Assembly (NCBI RefSeq): GCF_023546765.1
Contig: NZ_CP097484.1
Location: forward strand, 5,132,501-5,196,500
Reading direction: 5' to 3'
DNA length: 64,000 nt
Source of the DNA: Methylobacterium tardum
Lineage (GTDB): Bacteria; Pseudomonadota; Alphaproteobacteria; Rhizobiales; Beijerinckiaceae
The position numbers and the translations under genes were made by a program. Below are positions 25,207 to 34,855 of this stretch, piece by piece (the stretch's first letter is position 1; every line of letters begins with the position of its first letter). The notes beneath the pieces are model-generated. The model was not told the origin of the DNA. It saw nothing but the letters and a program-made list of their open reading frames with translations, and made no database searches.

Positions 25207-25746
25207 TCAGCTGTCGCGGCCGAAGCCGAGGCCGCGGATGATGTCGCCGATCGGGTCGATCCGCGTGGCCGAATCCGGCGCGGCCTGCGCGGGGCGGGCG
25301 GCCGGCGGCGCGATGGCAGCCCGATCGACCTGAGCGGTCCGGGCGTGACGCAGGCGGGCCACGCGGCGCACCGCGCGCTCGGATCCGCGGACACGATGGA
25401 CGACAGACGCCTTGGGAAGCGACTCGGCCGAATTCGCCATCTCGCGCGGGAGCGGCAGGGCCGGCGCGGCAACCGGCGGGGTCACCGCAGCCAATTGCGG
25501 AGCCGGGACGGCGGACGGGAGCGCGCTCGGGGCCTCAGCGGCGCGCCGGATCGCGCCGGTCGTCTCGGGCCCGGCGATCCGGGCCGGCGGATCGGTCCAG
25601 GCAACCGGAGCCGCGACCGGAGCAGAGATCGGACGCGCTGGGCGCGTCTGCACCTCGTAATTGCTCGGATGCAGAGTATGCGCCGCCACAACCAGCCCGA
25701 ATACGGCAATGGCGGTGGTCGCCAGGGTGGAGCGATAGTGTTCCAT
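25207..25746 (-). CDS. Membrane-anchored Ala/Pro-rich hypothetical protein
   Basis: 179 residues, unrecognised. An N-terminal helix (RSTLATTAIAVFGLVVAAHTL) anchors it, followed by a long Ala/Pro-rich, probably disordered stretch (35-105), a basic region (118-145, RAVRRVARLRHAR) and a short conserved-looking end DPIGDIIRGLGFGRD. The composition suggests a tether or envelope-associated protein. It is adjacent to the small RNA at 25809-25899 on the same strand. Confidence 0.6.
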   Translation of the reverse strand: MEHYRSTLATTAIAVFGLVVAAHTLHPSNYEVQTRPARPISAPVAAPVAWTDPPARIAGPETTGAIRRAAEAPSALPSAVPAPQLAAVTPPVAAPALPLPREMANSAESLPKASVVHRVRGSERAVRRVARLRHARTAQVDRAAIAPPAARPAQAAPDSATRIDPIGDIIRGLGFGRDS

Positions 25747-25808
25747 GGCGGGAAAAACGAACCGCCAAGCTCCTGGTTCCGCGTGATCCAGGCCGAATCT
25801 GCGGAAAC

Positions 25809-25836
25809 AAAAAAGGCCACTCCCGAAGGAGCGGCC
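25809..25836 (-). terminator. Intrinsic terminator of small RNA copy A
   Basis: On the minus strand, GGCCGCTCC-TTC-GGGAGTGGCC forms a strong stem followed by TTTTTT. Confidence 0.8.
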
Positions 25837-25899
25837 CGAAGTCTAGGGAGGAAACGCCCAAGAAGGGCAGCGGGAGGGCGACGCCATCGCCATCCCGCA
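25809..25899 (-). ncRNA. Small RNA, copy A of a two-copy family
   Basis: About 91 bases, read on the minus strand. It has a GCGATGGCGTCGC hairpin-like element (25878-25890), an 18-base spacer, the 24-base core at 25836-25859 (containing TTTCCTCCCTAGACTTCGG) and a terminator stem with six T. Copy B at 38145-38238 has the same element, same spacer length, identical core and an equivalent terminator with a compensatory-looking stem. The exposed CCTCCC could pair with Shine-Dalgarno sequences, as in alphaproteobacterial anti-SD small RNAs. The assignment to a named family is from memory and uncertain. Confidence 0.7.
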
Positions 25900-25904
25900 C
25901 TGCA

Positions 25905-25933
25905 CAGATAGGATAGTGCATTGCGGCAGGCAA
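25905..25933 (-). promoter_or_regulatory. Sigma-70-type promoter of small RNA copy A
   Basis: On the minus strand, TTGCCT (25928-25933) and TATCTG (25905-25910) are separated by exactly 17 bases, placing transcription start near 25899, just before the conserved part of the RNA. Confidence 0.5.
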
Positions 25934-26013
25934 TGGCCCGGCGGTCCGGAAGGTATGCATAAGCGACGCGATCGCACCGCATCTGTATGCGCGAAAAGCA
26001 TGGAACGACGCGT

Positions 26014-26220
26014 CTAGGTCTCGCCCGACTGTCCATCATGGCCGATCATGCGCTCGACCTCGGCCAGCGCCACGGCGCGGGCGGCATGCTCGGACGCGTG
26101 CGGACGGTACGAACCCCGCACCAGCTTGCCCCGGTCGCGGATCGCCCAGGTGAAACGGCCCGGATCATGCCGGCTCGGCCTGACCTCGACCGTGTAGAGA
26201 TGCCCGCCATTCGCACCCAT
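26014..26220 (-). CDS. Small hypothetical protein
   Basis: 68 residues: YTVEVRPSRHDPGRFTWAIRDRGKLVRGSYRPHASEHAARAVALAEVERMI. The beta-strand-rich first half and helical second half resemble the short conserved hypothetical proteins common in Methylobacteriaceae. No function known. The ribosome site is weak. Confidence 0.55.
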   Translation of the reverse strand: MGANGGHLYTVEVRPSRHDPGRFTWAIRDRGKLVRGSYRPHASEHAARAVALAEVERMIGHDGQSGET

Positions 26221-26283
26221 CCGTAGAATGTGCGGAACATCGCGGTGCCGGCCTAGGGGGTGCGACCGTGAGCGGCACCGATC

Positions 26284-27018
26284 CTAGACGGACCGGGCCG
26301 CCCGCGGCTGATTGGAGCGTGGACGAACGGTCTCGGCGGGCCCGTCGGTCCGGGTCCCGAGCCAGACCACGTGCTTGGGCCCGCTGCCGCGACCGCTGGC
26401 ATGGACCCGCTGCTCGTCGACCGCGAAGCCGGAACGCTGCATCCGGCTCTTGAACTTCCGGTCCGGCGCGCCCGACCAGACGCCCAGGATGCCGCCCGGC
26501 CGGAGCGCCCACCGGGCGCGCTTGAGCCCCCAATTGTCGTAGAGCCGGTCGTTCGACCGGCGCATCAGCCCCTCCGGGCCGTTGTCGACATCGAGGAGGA
26601 TCGCGTCGTAGCGCTCCGGCCCCGCCTGGATCAGGCGGTTCACGTCGGCTTCCTGCAGGTCGACGCGCGGGTCGTCCAGGCAGCCGGCAAAGACGTGCGC
26701 CAGCGGGCCGCGGGCCCAGGCGATCACGGCCGGCACCAGCTCGGCCACCACGACCCGCGCGTCCGGACCGAGATTCTCGAGCGCCGCCCGCAGGGTGAAG
26801 CCCATCCCGAGGCCGCCGATCAGGATCCGGGCCCGGGGCCGATCCTTGAGCCGCGCGCAGGTCAGCGCCGCGAGCGCGACCTCGGAGCCGCTGCGGCGGT
26901 TGTTCATCAGCTCGATCGTGTCGGCGAGGATCGCGAACTCGTCGCCGCGCCGCATCAGGCGCAGATCCGTGCCGCCGCCGGGCACCGACCCGGTATCGAG
27001 ATGAACCCAGGGTATCAC
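26284..27018 (-). CDS. Spermidine synthase-like SAM-dependent methyltransferase fold protein
   Basis: A 244-residue Rossmann-fold protein of the spermidine synthase-like group. Motif I is ILIGGLGMGFTLRAAL, the acidic loop VVVAELVPAVIAW follows, then VDLQEADV and the YDAILLDVDNGPEGL strand. The GTG at 27018 has GAGGA upstream; the N-terminal extension to 27207 is rejected. Related proteins in this order are annotated as spermidine synthases, but the aminopropyl-donor loop is not clearly visible, so a methyltransferase-like role is equally possible. Divergent from a small gene at 27191. Confidence 0.78.
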   Translation of the reverse strand: MIPWVHLDTGSVPGGGTDLRLMRRGDEFAILADTIELMNNRRSGSEVALAALTCARLKDRPRARILIGGLGMGFTLRAALENLGPDARVVVAELVPAVIAWARGPLAHVFAGCLDDPRVDLQEADVNRLIQAGPERYDAILLDVDNGPEGLMRRSNDRLYDNWGLKRARWALRPGGILGVWSGAPDRKFKSRMQRSGFAVDEQRVHASGRGSGPKHVVWLGTRTDGPAETVRPRSNQPRAARSV

Positions 27019-27190
27019 GGGAGCCGTCCTCGGTTGGTGACAGGGCCGCCCGTCCGGGACGGGCAGCAGGGTCGGTCGCGGCCCGCGGAGCGGCGCCGAG
27101 TGCGGCTTGTGTGCGGCACGTGCGCGCCGTGCAACCCTGCGACCGTCGCCGCGCCTTGCCGCGAGCGATTCCGGCGGCGTATCAGCACCC

Positions 27191-27442
27191 ATGGCCAAGC
27201 GCATCAAGTCGAGACCGCAGGAGCGGGGCTTCGTCCTGTTCGATATCGTCTACACGGACGGCTCCCGAGCCTCGAACCGGCGCGTCCCGGTCGAGATCCT
27301 CGGCGGCCTGGACGGCGACGAGCCCGCCCGGCAGCTCATCGCCGAGCAGGAGGAGGAGATCGCCCGCAAGTCGGGGCGGCCCGGTCGCGAGATCGAGAGC
27401 CTGTCGCGCTCCCCCATCGTCAAGCCGAAGCCGGTCGTCTGA
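27191..27442 (+). CDS. Small hypothetical protein
   Basis: 83 residues starting MAKRIKSRPQERGFVLFDIVYTDGSRASNRRVP, with an acidic helix EPARQLIAEQEEEIARKSG near the middle. Strongly charged and probably cytoplasmic. It looks like a conserved small protein of this order; no function can be given. Confidence 0.62.
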   Translation: MAKRIKSRPQERGFVLFDIVYTDGSRASNRRVPVEILGGLDGDEPARQLIAEQEEEIARKSGRPGREIESLSRSPIVKPKPVV

Positions 27443-27463
27443 ACCGAGCATGGCCGAGACCGC

Positions 27464-27922
27464 CTAGGCGGTCTCGGCCATCCGGCGGGCGACCTCGTCG
27501 CGCACCGCCTCGTTCATCGCGGCGAACCGGGCCTGCGTGCGGGTCCGCAGCCAGGGGAACAGGCCGGGCGCGAGCAGGCCCGTGACGGCCACCGCCTGGA
27601 CGAGGCTGACCCCCTGGCGGGTCTCGGTGATCCGGACGTCGTGCGTGCCCGTGAGCAGGTGGGGCATCGCCGGAATGCCGCCGCGCCAGGTCAGCCGCCG
27701 GCCGGGCTCCCAGCAGGTCACCTGCACGCGCAGGGTCAGGTAGGCGCGGCCGTTCAGGGTCAGCTCCAGGCGCCAGCGCGCGCCCGCGCGCCGGGGGCCC
27801 TCCGCCTTGCGGATGAACGGGTTCCACGCCGGGTAGGATTCGAGGTCCGTCAGCACGGACCAGACCATCCCGGCCCGGGCCGGGATCGGAAGCTCGGTGC
27901 TGCTGACCCTGCCGACCGTCAT
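27464..27922 (-). CDS. SRPBCC (START-like) family protein
   Basis: A 152-residue polyketide-cyclase/START-like protein: SSTELPIPARAGMVWSVLTDLESYPAWNPFI is the typical first strand and helix, with WEPGRRLTWRGGIP and the long C-terminal helix FAAMNEAVRDEVARRM. These folds bind hydrophobic ligands; the ligand is unknown. It converges on the small gene at 27191. The ribosome site GGGAGGA lies very close to the ATG. Confidence 0.78.
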   Translation of the reverse strand: MTVGRVSSTELPIPARAGMVWSVLTDLESYPAWNPFIRKAEGPRRAGARWRLELTLNGRAYLTLRVQVTCWEPGRRLTWRGGIPAMPHLLTGTHDVRITETRQGVSLVQAVAVTGLLAPGLFPWLRTRTQARFAAMNEAVRDEVARRMAETA

Positions 27923-28022
27923 TCCTCCCGCCTTCCTCCCAACGAACCGCCGCCCGTTCGGGCTCGCGGCCTCCCGCGCGCGGCGCCTCCTGGAGAACAC
28001 GCTCCGCGGGAGCCGGTGCGGT

Positions 28023-28364
28023 TCAAGGCGCGCCCTCGACCACCTCCAGCGCCCGCAGGATCGCGAAGCCGATCCGCTCCGCCTCGGCCTCCGCGTCGGC
28101 GGTCGCGGGCAGCAGCGCCACGGTCTCGACGACGGGCGCATCCTCCGGCCCCACGACGACGCGGACCACGTCGCCCTCCGCCGCCGACGGGTCGCGGATC
28201 AGGCCGACCCGGTGGCCGGCCCCCGCCCCGAGGATGCGCAGGGCATTCTGCAAGGAAGCGTCCAGGGAATCTTGGAGATGCTCCTGCGCGGGTTCGGGCC
28301 CCGAGGCCGGCGCGGCCGTGCGCGGGACCCCGAAGGCCGGACGGATCACGTTGTCGTCGGGCAT
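28023..28364 (-). CDS. Hypothetical protein
   Basis: 113 residues, MPDDNVIRPAFG start, acidic, with a helix (EPAQEHLQDSLDASLQNALRIL) followed by alternating strands (VVRVVVGPEDAPVVETVALLP). Twenty bases downstream of the M20 hydrolase gene on the same strand, so probably co-transcribed. Function not recognised. Confidence 0.6.
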   Translation of the reverse strand: MPDDNVIRPAFGVPRTAAPASGPEPAQEHLQDSLDASLQNALRILGAGAGHRVGLIRDPSAAEGDVVRVVVGPEDAPVVETVALLPATADAEAEAERIGFAILRALEVVEGAP

Positions 28365-28384
28365 GCCGGGCTCCCTCCCGCCTG

Positions 28385-29656
28385 TCAGCGCCGCGCGATC
28401 CCGGCCGTCGCGAGAACCGCGTCGGCCAGGACCTCCATGCCGGCCCGCGCCCATTCGGGCGTGATGCTCTCAGCCTCGTTGTGGCTGATGCCCCCGTGGC
28501 AGGGGCAGAACACCAGGGCCGCCGGCACCGCGCGGGCGCAGTAAACCGCGTCGTGGTAGATCGCGGTCGGCATCCGCGTCCAGGCATGGCCGCGCGCTTC
28601 GGCCGCGTCCTGGACCCGGTCCACCAGCACCGGGTCGAACGGGGTCGGCGGCGCGCGCCAGAACTCCGCGACGCGGATCGTGACGTCGCGCTCGGCCGCC
28701 AGCGCGTCGGCCCGGGCCAGGATCCGCGCCCGCATCGCCTCCAGCTGGGCGGTGTCGCCGTGACGGGTGTCGAGGCTGAACCAGACCCGGCCCGGCGTGA
28801 TGTTGCGGCTCGACGGCTCGGCGGTCAGGACGCCGACGGTGGCGCGGCCGCGCTCGTCGCCGGCGCCGACCGCCTCGCGGGCGATGTCCTCCAGGGACGC
28901 GATCAGCGCCGCCGCGGCCATCATCGCGTCCCGGCGGCCGGCCATGGGGCTGCCGGCATGGGCCTCCTCGCCCTGCACGGTGATCTCGTACCAGATCTGG
29001 GCGAGCGCCCGGTCGACCACCCCGATGGTCAGGCCGGCATCCTCCAGGCGCTTGCCCTGCTCGATATGCAATTCGAAATAGGCGCCGATCTCCCGCAGGC
29101 CGGCTGGATCGGCCGCGCCCTGCCAGCCGATGCGCCGCAGCTCGTCGCCGAAGACGTGGCCGGCCAGGTCTCGGGTCGCCAGGATGTCGGCCTCGGGAAC
29201 GATGCCCATGGCGACGCCGCTGCCGCTCATCGGCGGGGCGAAGCGTGCGCCCTCTTCGTTGCACCAGTTGATCAGCAGGAGCGGCGCCTCGGTCTCGATC
29301 CCGGCCTCGTGCAGGGCGCGCATGATCTCCAGCCCCGCGAGCACGCCGAGCGGCCCGTCGAACTTGCCCCCGGTGGGCTGGGTGTCGAGGTGGCTGCCGA
29401 TCGCCACGGGCTTCAGGCTCGGATCCCGCCCGGGGCGGCGGAAGATCATGTTGCCGATCCGATCCACGGTGAGCGTCAGCCCCACCGCCTCGCCCCAGCG
29501 CTGGAACAGAGCCCGCCCCTCGGCGTCGCGATCGGTCAGGGTCTGGCGGTCGTTGCCGCCGTTGGGCAGCGCGCCGATCCGCGCGAGTTCCATCAGGCTG
29601 TCCCAGAGCCGGTCCTGCGAGAGCGGGAGGTTGGTGCGCTGCGAACCGTGATTCAT
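28385..29656 (-). CDS. M20-family amidase/carbamoylase-type hydrolase
   Basis: A 423-residue Zn-dependent hydrolase of the N-carbamoyl-L-amino-acid hydrolase/allantoate amidohydrolase group. Metal ligands are visible in GSHLDTQPTGGKFDGPLGV (His, Asp), CNEEGARF (Glu), ELHIEQGKRLE (His) and the final GISHNEAE (His). The dimerisation insert includes QGEEAHAGSPM. Such enzymes release CO2 and ammonia from N-carbamoyl or ureido compounds. ATG 29656 is used. No hydantoinase or allantoinase gene is adjacent, so the substrate is open. Confidence 0.88.
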   Translation of the reverse strand: MNHGSQRTNLPLSQDRLWDSLMELARIGALPNGGNDRQTLTDRDAEGRALFQRWGEAVGLTLTVDRIGNMIFRRPGRDPSLKPVAIGSHLDTQPTGGKFDGPLGVLAGLEIMRALHEAGIETEAPLLLINWCNEEGARFAPPMSGSGVAMGIVPEADILATRDLAGHVFGDELRRIGWQGAADPAGLREIGAYFELHIEQGKRLEDAGLTIGVVDRALAQIWYEITVQGEEAHAGSPMAGRRDAMMAAAALIASLEDIAREAVGAGDERGRATVGVLTAEPSSRNITPGRVWFSLDTRHGDTAQLEAMRARILARADALAAERDVTIRVAEFWRAPPTPFDPVLVDRVQDAAEARGHAWTRMPTAIYHDAVYCARAVPAALVFCPCHGGISHNEAESITPEWARAGMEVLADAVLATAGIARR

Positions 29657-30103
29657 GATGCCTCTGCCCGACACGTATCGGAAGTTGCAAGGTTAGGACG
29701 CCAACCGGGCCGGCACCAGGGACCGCCGGGGCGGACCTTCCGGAAGTCCGGGCGCCGTCACGATCCTGCGGCGCGGCCGATCCAGGAGATCACGGCGCGG
29801 CGCGGAGGCGTTGCGGCGCCACCCGGCCGTCCTCTCCCCCAAGCTCGACAAGTATCCGCCAACGCAAACCGCGGCATTCGCCTGCCGTCGTGCCGCCGAC
29901 GACTGCTCGATATGGCTTCTTCAAGTTGCCGACGTTCTTGAAGCCTCGTATGGGACTGTCCGGACGGCCGCGACGACATGTCCGGGGCCGCGCCATGACC
30001 AACGCGCCTATGCCCGCTGGACATCCCGGCGGCTGGGTGCCTGTCTCGCCGCGGGTCCGTCTCCAACCATACGATCGCCGGTCATGCCGGTCAGGGAGGT
30101 TTG
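29657..30103. other. Intergenic region between divergent genes
   Basis: About 450 bases. A GGGAGG ribosome site at 30094-30099 serves the PAS gene at 30104. Overlapping open frames here have no recognisable content. Confidence 0.5.
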
Positions 30104-30667
30104 ATGCTTCTGGCTTCCACGGCAGCCCCTGCCCTGCAGGCCGCAGGGTTCGTCGGCACCTGGGATACGGATGTGCCCGCCGGCCGGTCCGTGCTCGACG
30201 CCGGCGCCGCCACGATGCTGGCGGGCGACCTGAGCCTCGCCGGCCGGCCCCTGCCCCTCGACGTCGCCCTCGGGCGCGTCCATCCGGAGGATCGCGACTG
30301 GGTCTTCGGGAAGATCCGGCGCGTCCGGCAGGAAGGCGGGCCGGTCTCCCTCGAGTTCCGCATCGTGACCGGGACCGGCGAGACCCGGTGGATCCTCAAC
30401 CGGGGCTGCCTGACCCCCGACGCGGCCGGCACCCTGCGCGGGCGCGGCGCCTATATCGACATCACGGACCTCCACAGCCGGTCGGCGGCGCTGCCGGATG
30501 GCAGCGGTGCGCCCGAGCCCTCGGAGGCGGAACATCTGGACGCGGCGGCCGATCACTGCCTCCGGGTTCACACCGCCCTGGAGCACCACGGCGACACCTA
30601 TCTGCGGATGATCTCCGGCATGCTGCTCCTGGGGATCGGCCGCGCGATCGCGCGGCGCGCCCCCTGA
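30104..30667 (+). CDS. PAS-domain protein
   Basis: A 187-residue protein with one PAS fold (about 10-125): VGTWDTDVPAGR, GRVHPEDRDWVFGKI, VSLEFRIVTGTGETRWILNRG and GRGAYIDITDLHS, the PAS_3/PAC pattern. The C-terminal part (about 145-187) is helical and has no kinase, GGDEF or HTH output. It may sense redox state or a ligand and act by protein contact. ATG 30104 follows GGGAGG; the frame's TTG at 30101 is not used. Convergent with the GlcG-type gene. Confidence 0.72.
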   Translation: MLLASTAAPALQAAGFVGTWDTDVPAGRSVLDAGAATMLAGDLSLAGRPLPLDVALGRVHPEDRDWVFGKIRRVRQEGGPVSLEFRIVTGTGETRWILNRGCLTPDAAGTLRGRGAYIDITDLHSRSAALPDGSGAPEPSEAEHLDAAADHCLRVHTALEHHGDTYLRMISGMLLLGIGRAIARRAP

Positions 30668-30679
30668 GCGCCGTTCGGC

Positions 30680-31114
30680 TCAGGTCCGCCAGGGATGGGC
30701 CGGCAGCTCCGTGCGTCCGATCGCCTTGGCGCCGGCCTCCGCGACGGCATGGTCGTTCTCCACCGTCGAGCCGCTGACGCCGATCGCCCCCGACATGACG
30801 CCGTCGGCGTCGACGATCGGGATTCCGCCCGGGAAGGTGATCAGGCCGTCATTCGAGTGCTCGATCCCGTAGAGCGGGCCGCCGGGCTGAGACAGCTGGC
30901 CGATCTGGCCGGTCATCATGCCGAAGAACACCGACGTCTTGGCCTTCTTGTGGGCGATGTCGATCGACCCGACCCAGGCGTCGTCCATGCGGTGGAACGC
31001 CTTCAGGTTGCCGCCGGAATCGACCACCGCGATGCACATCTGGGTGCCGAGCTCGGTCGCCTTCGCCCGGGCGGCGGCGATAGCCTTCTCGGCCTGCTCA
31101 ATGGTGACGTGCAT
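30680..31114 (-). CDS. GlcG/HbpS-family protein
   Basis: A 144-residue DUF336 protein: [25 protein letters not shown] start, [31 protein letters not shown], and [20 protein letters not shown]. HbpS-type members bind haem or cobalamin and GlcG-type members accompany glycolate oxidation; no glycolate genes are adjacent. Probably a soluble small-molecule-binding protein. Confidence 0.85.
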   Translation of the reverse strand: MHVTIEQAEKAIAAARAKATELGTQMCIAVVDSGGNLKAFHRMDDAWVGSIDIAHKKAKTSVFFGMMTGQIGQLSQPGGPLYGIEHSNDGLITFPGGIPIVDADGVMSGAIGVSGSTVENDHAVAEAGAKAIGRTELPAHPWRT

Positions 31115-31178
31115 GGGACACTCCCGTTCGCGTTTCTCCCGGGACAGCCTGTGACGGTTTGTCCAGCCTCGCGCAAGC

Positions 31179-34100
31179 TCAGCCGGCGCTGTCCCGGGCG
31201 GCGCGGATGCGGTCGAGGAGATCGGCCGCCAGCGTCGCGCAGGCGGCGGCGTCGGGACAGGGCCGCTTCCAGACCACGCGGCCCTCGCGCAGGACGATCC
31301 CGTCCTCCACCGCCAGGGCGGGGAGCGGCCGGTCGGGCCTGAGATCGGCCGCGACGCCCTGCGGACCGCCCCGGAGCCGGGCCACGCCCAGCTCGCAGCA
31401 GGCGGCGCGCAGCCGCGCGAGGTCGAACAGCGCGAGAACCGGGGCCGGGGCCGCGCCGAACCGGTCCTCGACCTCGCCGGCCAGCGCCTCGATCGCCTCG
31501 GCCTCGCGCAGGCGCAGCAGCCGCGTGTACAGGCTCAGGCGGATCTCCGGCTCGGGGACGTAATCCTCGGGGATCCGGCTCGGCAGCCCGAGCTCGATCT
31601 CCGGGCTCCAATCCTCGGCGCGCTCGCCCTTGGCGGCGGTGATCGCCAACTGCAGCAGGTGCTGGTAGAGGCCGAGACCGACGAGCTTGGCGTGCCCCGC
31701 CTGGTCCTCGCCGACGAGGTCGCCGGCGCCGCGCAGGTCGAGGTCGCGGGCGCTCACCGCGAAGCCGGCGCCGAGCCGGTCGAGGGCCTCCAGGGCGCGC
31801 AGGCGCTGCAGGGCCGCCGCCGGCGGGGGCGAGGCCGGGTCGCTCAGCAGGTGGACCGTGCCGCGGCGCTGGCCGCGGCCGACGCGGCCTCGGAGCTGGT
31901 GGAGCTGCGCCAGCCCGAACCGGGCGGCGTCCCAGACCAGCATGGTGTTGGCCCGGGGCACGTCGAGCCCGCTCTCGACGATGGCGGTGGCGAGCAGCAC
32001 GTCGCCGTCGCCCTCGGCGAAGCGGACCATGACCTCGTCCATGGCCGACGGCTTCAGGTCGCCGTGCGCCACCAGGATGTCGAGGCCCGGCACGAGGGCG
32101 CGCAGGCGCTCGGCCATCGGGGCGATGTCCTCGATCCGCGGGCAGACCACGAAGCTCTGGCCGCTCCGGCGGTGCTCGCGGATCAGCGCCTCGCGGACCG
32201 CGTCCGCGTCGAAGGGCGCCACCACGGTGCGGACCGGCTGGCGCAAAGCCGGGGGCGTGGCGAGCACGCTGAGGCTCTGGAGGCCGACCAGCGCCGCCTG
32301 GAGCGTGCGCGGGATCGGGGTCGCGGTGAGCGTCAGCACGTGGCCGCCTTCGGCGAGGCGGCGCAGGTCGGCCTTCATCTTGGCGCCGAAGCGCTGCTCC
32401 TCGTCGATCACCGTCAGGCCGAGATCGGCGAAGCGCACGCCGCTGCCGGCGAGCGCGTGGGTGCCGACCACCAGCCGGATCGTGCCGTCGGCCAGCCCCG
32501 CCTTGACGCGCTTGGCCTCGGCCGGCGCCACGAGGCGCGAGAGCTGCGCGACCTCGACGCCGAACCGGCCGAAGCGGCGGCGCAGGGTCTCGGCATGCTG
32601 GCGCGCCAGCACGGTGGTCGGGGCGATCAATGCCGCCTGCTTGCCCGAGAAGACCGCGGCCGCGAGCGCCCGCAACGCCACCTCGGTCTTGCCGAAGCCG
32701 ACATCGCCGCAGACCAGCCGGTCCATCGGCCTGCCGGAGGCGAGGTCGGCCATCAGCGCGTCGACCGCGGCGGCCTGGTCGGGGGTCGGGGCGAAGCCGA
32801 AACCGGCGGCGAAGCGCTCCAGGTCGCGGGCCGGCGGCGCCAGGACCGGCGCCGCGGTCTCCCGGCGGGCGCGGGCGGCCTCCAGCATCAGCCGGGCGGT
32901 CCGCGCCATGGTGGCCTCTGCCTCCAGGCGGCGGCGGGGCCAGGTGCCGCCGTCGAGCTTGTCGAGGGTGACGGCGTCGGGCTCCGGGCCGTAGCGCCAG
33001 ATCCGGTCCGCCTGAGACACCGGCACCATCAGGATCGCGTCGCCGGCAAAGCGCAGGCGCAGGGCCTCGGACGGCGCCTCGCCCTGCGTCGCCACCGGCT
33101 CCAGCCCGTCGAACACGCACAGGCCGTGGTCGCGGTCGACGGCGACGTCGCCGGGGCGCAGATCGACCTCGCCCATCGGCAGCATCGCCCGCGCGCCGCC
33201 CGTGACGGCGGCATCCGGACCGAACAGGTCGGCGGCGGCGATCACGGTGGCACCCTGCTCGGGGACCCGGAAGCCCGCGCCCAGCGGCGCCTCCAGGGCG
33301 AGGACGTCGCCCGGCGCCGCCCCGGCGACATCGACCCAGCCGTCGATCAGGCGGATCGGGCGCTCGGCGATCCGGCTGACCTGGCGCACGAGGCGGCGGA
33401 GCGGGCGGACCGTGCCGGCGAGCACGACGACGTCGCCGGCCTTCAGCCGCTCGCGCAGGATCTTGGCGAAGGCCGTTCCCGGCCGACGCTCCCCGGTGAA
33501 GATCGGCATCGCGCGGGACTCGCCGGCCGCCTCGGTGGCGGCGAGCCGGGCATGCGCCGCCACGAGGTCCCGCCACGCGTCGGGCGCGAGGTAGAGGCCC
33601 GCGCCGGCCTGCCCGCGGTCGTCGCGGGCCTTCAGCCGCGCCCGGGCCTCGTCCATCTGCTCGAAGAAGGCGTCGATCCGGGCCTGCGTGCCGTCCTCGA
33701 CCACGAGGCTGGCCTCGGGCACGTAATCCAGCAGGGTGACGAGGCGCGGGTAGTAGCGGTCCAGGCGATGCTCCTGGCCGGTGAAGGGCTCGAAGCTCTG
33801 GTTGGAGCCGGGCTGCAGGATGATCTCGGTGGCCGGGTCGATCACCAGCGTGTCCGCCTCCGCCACCGAGCGCTGCGAGATCGGATCGTAGGAGCGGATC
33901 GCGGTGACCCGGCCCTCCGCGTGCTCGATCCGGCAGGGGCGCGGCGCGGCCGCCGGGAAGACCTCCACGGTCCGCCCGCGCACGGCGATCTCGCCGGGCT
34001 CGCCGACCCGCTCGTCGAGGATGTAGCCGAGGCGCTTCAGGTCGGCCGTCACCGCGGCGACGTCGAGGGGATCGCCGACCCGAAGGGTCACGCGGGCCGT

Positions 34101-34472
34101 GGCCCAGGTCTCCGGCGGCGGCACGCGCTGGACGAGGGCCGGGGCCGTGGTCAGCACGAAGTCCGGCAGCGCGTCCCGGTCGGTCAGCCAGCGCATCACG
34201 GCCGCCCGGGCGCCCATCGTGGCCCGCGACGGCGAGGCATGGTCGAAGGGCAGGCAGTCCCATTCGGGATAGACCGCGACCTGCGCGTCGGGATCGAGTG
34301 CGCGAAGGGTCGCGGCGAGATCCTCCAGGCGCCGCGCGTCCCGGGCGACGTGCACGACCGGGCGGGCCGTCTCGGCGAATCCGAGGAGCGCCACCGCGAG
34401 CGCCCCGGTGGGCATCAGCGGTGCCTCCTCCAGCGCCTGCTGCGCGCCCGCCTTCGTCCTGCGCTTGGCCAT
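31179..34472 (-). CDS. Mfd-type transcription-repair translocase (possibly a divergent paralogue)
   Basis: A 1097-residue protein with the complete Mfd plan: UvrB-like N-terminus ([15 protein letters not shown]), an RNA-polymerase-interaction region ([21 protein letters not shown]), a RecG-like motor with Walker [15 protein letters not shown] (K595), [24 protein letters not shown] and [12 protein letters not shown], and the C-terminal TRCF domain ([21 protein letters not shown]). Mfd removes stalled polymerase and recruits UvrA. The motor is canonical, but the polymerase-contact region lacks the usual HGIGR-like run, and the protein is shorter than typical (about 1150). It may be a second, specialised copy. 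Confidence 0.85.
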   Translation of the reverse strand: MAKRRTKAGAQQALEEAPLMPTGALAVALLGFAETARPVVHVARDARRLEDLAATLRALDPDAQVAVYPEWDCLPFDHASPSRATMGARAAVMRWLTDRDALPDFVLTTAPALVQRVPPPETWATARVTLRVGDPLDVAAVTADLKRLGYILDERVGEPGEIAVRGRTVEVFPAAAPRPCRIEHAEGRVTAIRSYDPISQRSVAEADTLVIDPATEIILQPGSNQSFEPFTGQEHRLDRYYPRLVTLLDYVPEASLVVEDGTQARIDAFFEQMDEARARLKARDDRGQAGAGLYLAPDAWRDLVAAHARLAATEAAGESRAMPIFTGERRPGTAFAKILRERLKAGDVVVLAGTVRPLRRLVRQVSRIAERPIRLIDGWVDVAGAAPGDVLALEAPLGAGFRVPEQGATVIAAADLFGPDAAVTGGARAMLPMGEVDLRPGDVAVDRDHGLCVFDGLEPVATQGEAPSEALRLRFAGDAILMVPVSQADRIWRYGPEPDAVTLDKLDGGTWPRRRLEAEATMARTARLMLEAARARRETAAPVLAPPARDLERFAAGFGFAPTPDQAAAVDALMADLASGRPMDRLVCGDVGFGKTEVALRALAAAVFSGKQAALIAPTTVLARQHAETLRRRFGRFGVEVAQLSRLVAPAEAKRVKAGLADGTIRLVVGTHALAGSGVRFADLGLTVIDEEQRFGAKMKADLRRLAEGGHVLTLTATPIPRTLQAALVGLQSLSVLATPPALRQPVRTVVAPFDADAVREALIREHRRSGQSFVVCPRIEDIAPMAERLRALVPGLDILVAHGDLKPSAMDEVMVRFAEGDGDVLLATAIVESGLDVPRANTMLVWDAARFGLAQLHQLRGRVGRGQRRGTVHLLSDPASPPPAAALQRLRALEALDRLGAGFAVSARDLDLRGAGDLVGEDQAGHAKLVGLGLYQHLLQLAITAAKGERAEDWSPEIELGLPSRIPEDYVPEPEIRLSLYTRLLRLREAEAIEALAGEVEDRFGAAPAPVLALFDLARLRAACCELGVARLRGGPQGVAADLRPDRPLPALAVEDGIVLREGRVVWKRPCPDAAACATLAADLLDRIRAARDSAG

Positions 34473-34855
34473 GCCCGATCCGAACCTTCCCCTTTGAGCC
34501 GGCAACGCCGCACCCGCCGCCGGGGCTCCCGGCCGCGGCGATCCGATCCACAGACGGCACCGTCCGCCCAGCGCTGCCGAAACCGCCGGTGCGACACTGG
34601 GAACACGCAAACGTGACCGAGGCGGCGCGGGCCGCTGCCGACTGCCTCGGCCGGTTCGGCCCATGGCCCCGATATGCAATCAGGAATTGCAGATACTGGT
34701 ATCCATCGCCGCCGCGCTCGACTATCGGACAATCCGAAAAGCCAGGGCCGCGACGGGATCCAGCGCGGCTCATCAGAAGCTTACCGTCGTGGAACCGGCC
34801 AGGGCGCCACGCCCCGGCGCTGCGTTGCAGGGACTCACTTGGGAGGGTCAGGGAC
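34473..34855. other. Intergenic region between divergent mfd-like and kinase genes
   Basis: About 380 bases with promoters expected for both genes. A lower-GC patch at 34670-34745 is the likely kinase promoter side. No gene seen. Confidence 0.45.

Noticed and set aside
31659..34616. 985-codon open frame opposite the mfd-like gene
   Set aside because: Shadow of a gene with complete motor motifs; its composition is low-complexity Ala/Gly/Arg/His and it has no ribosome site.
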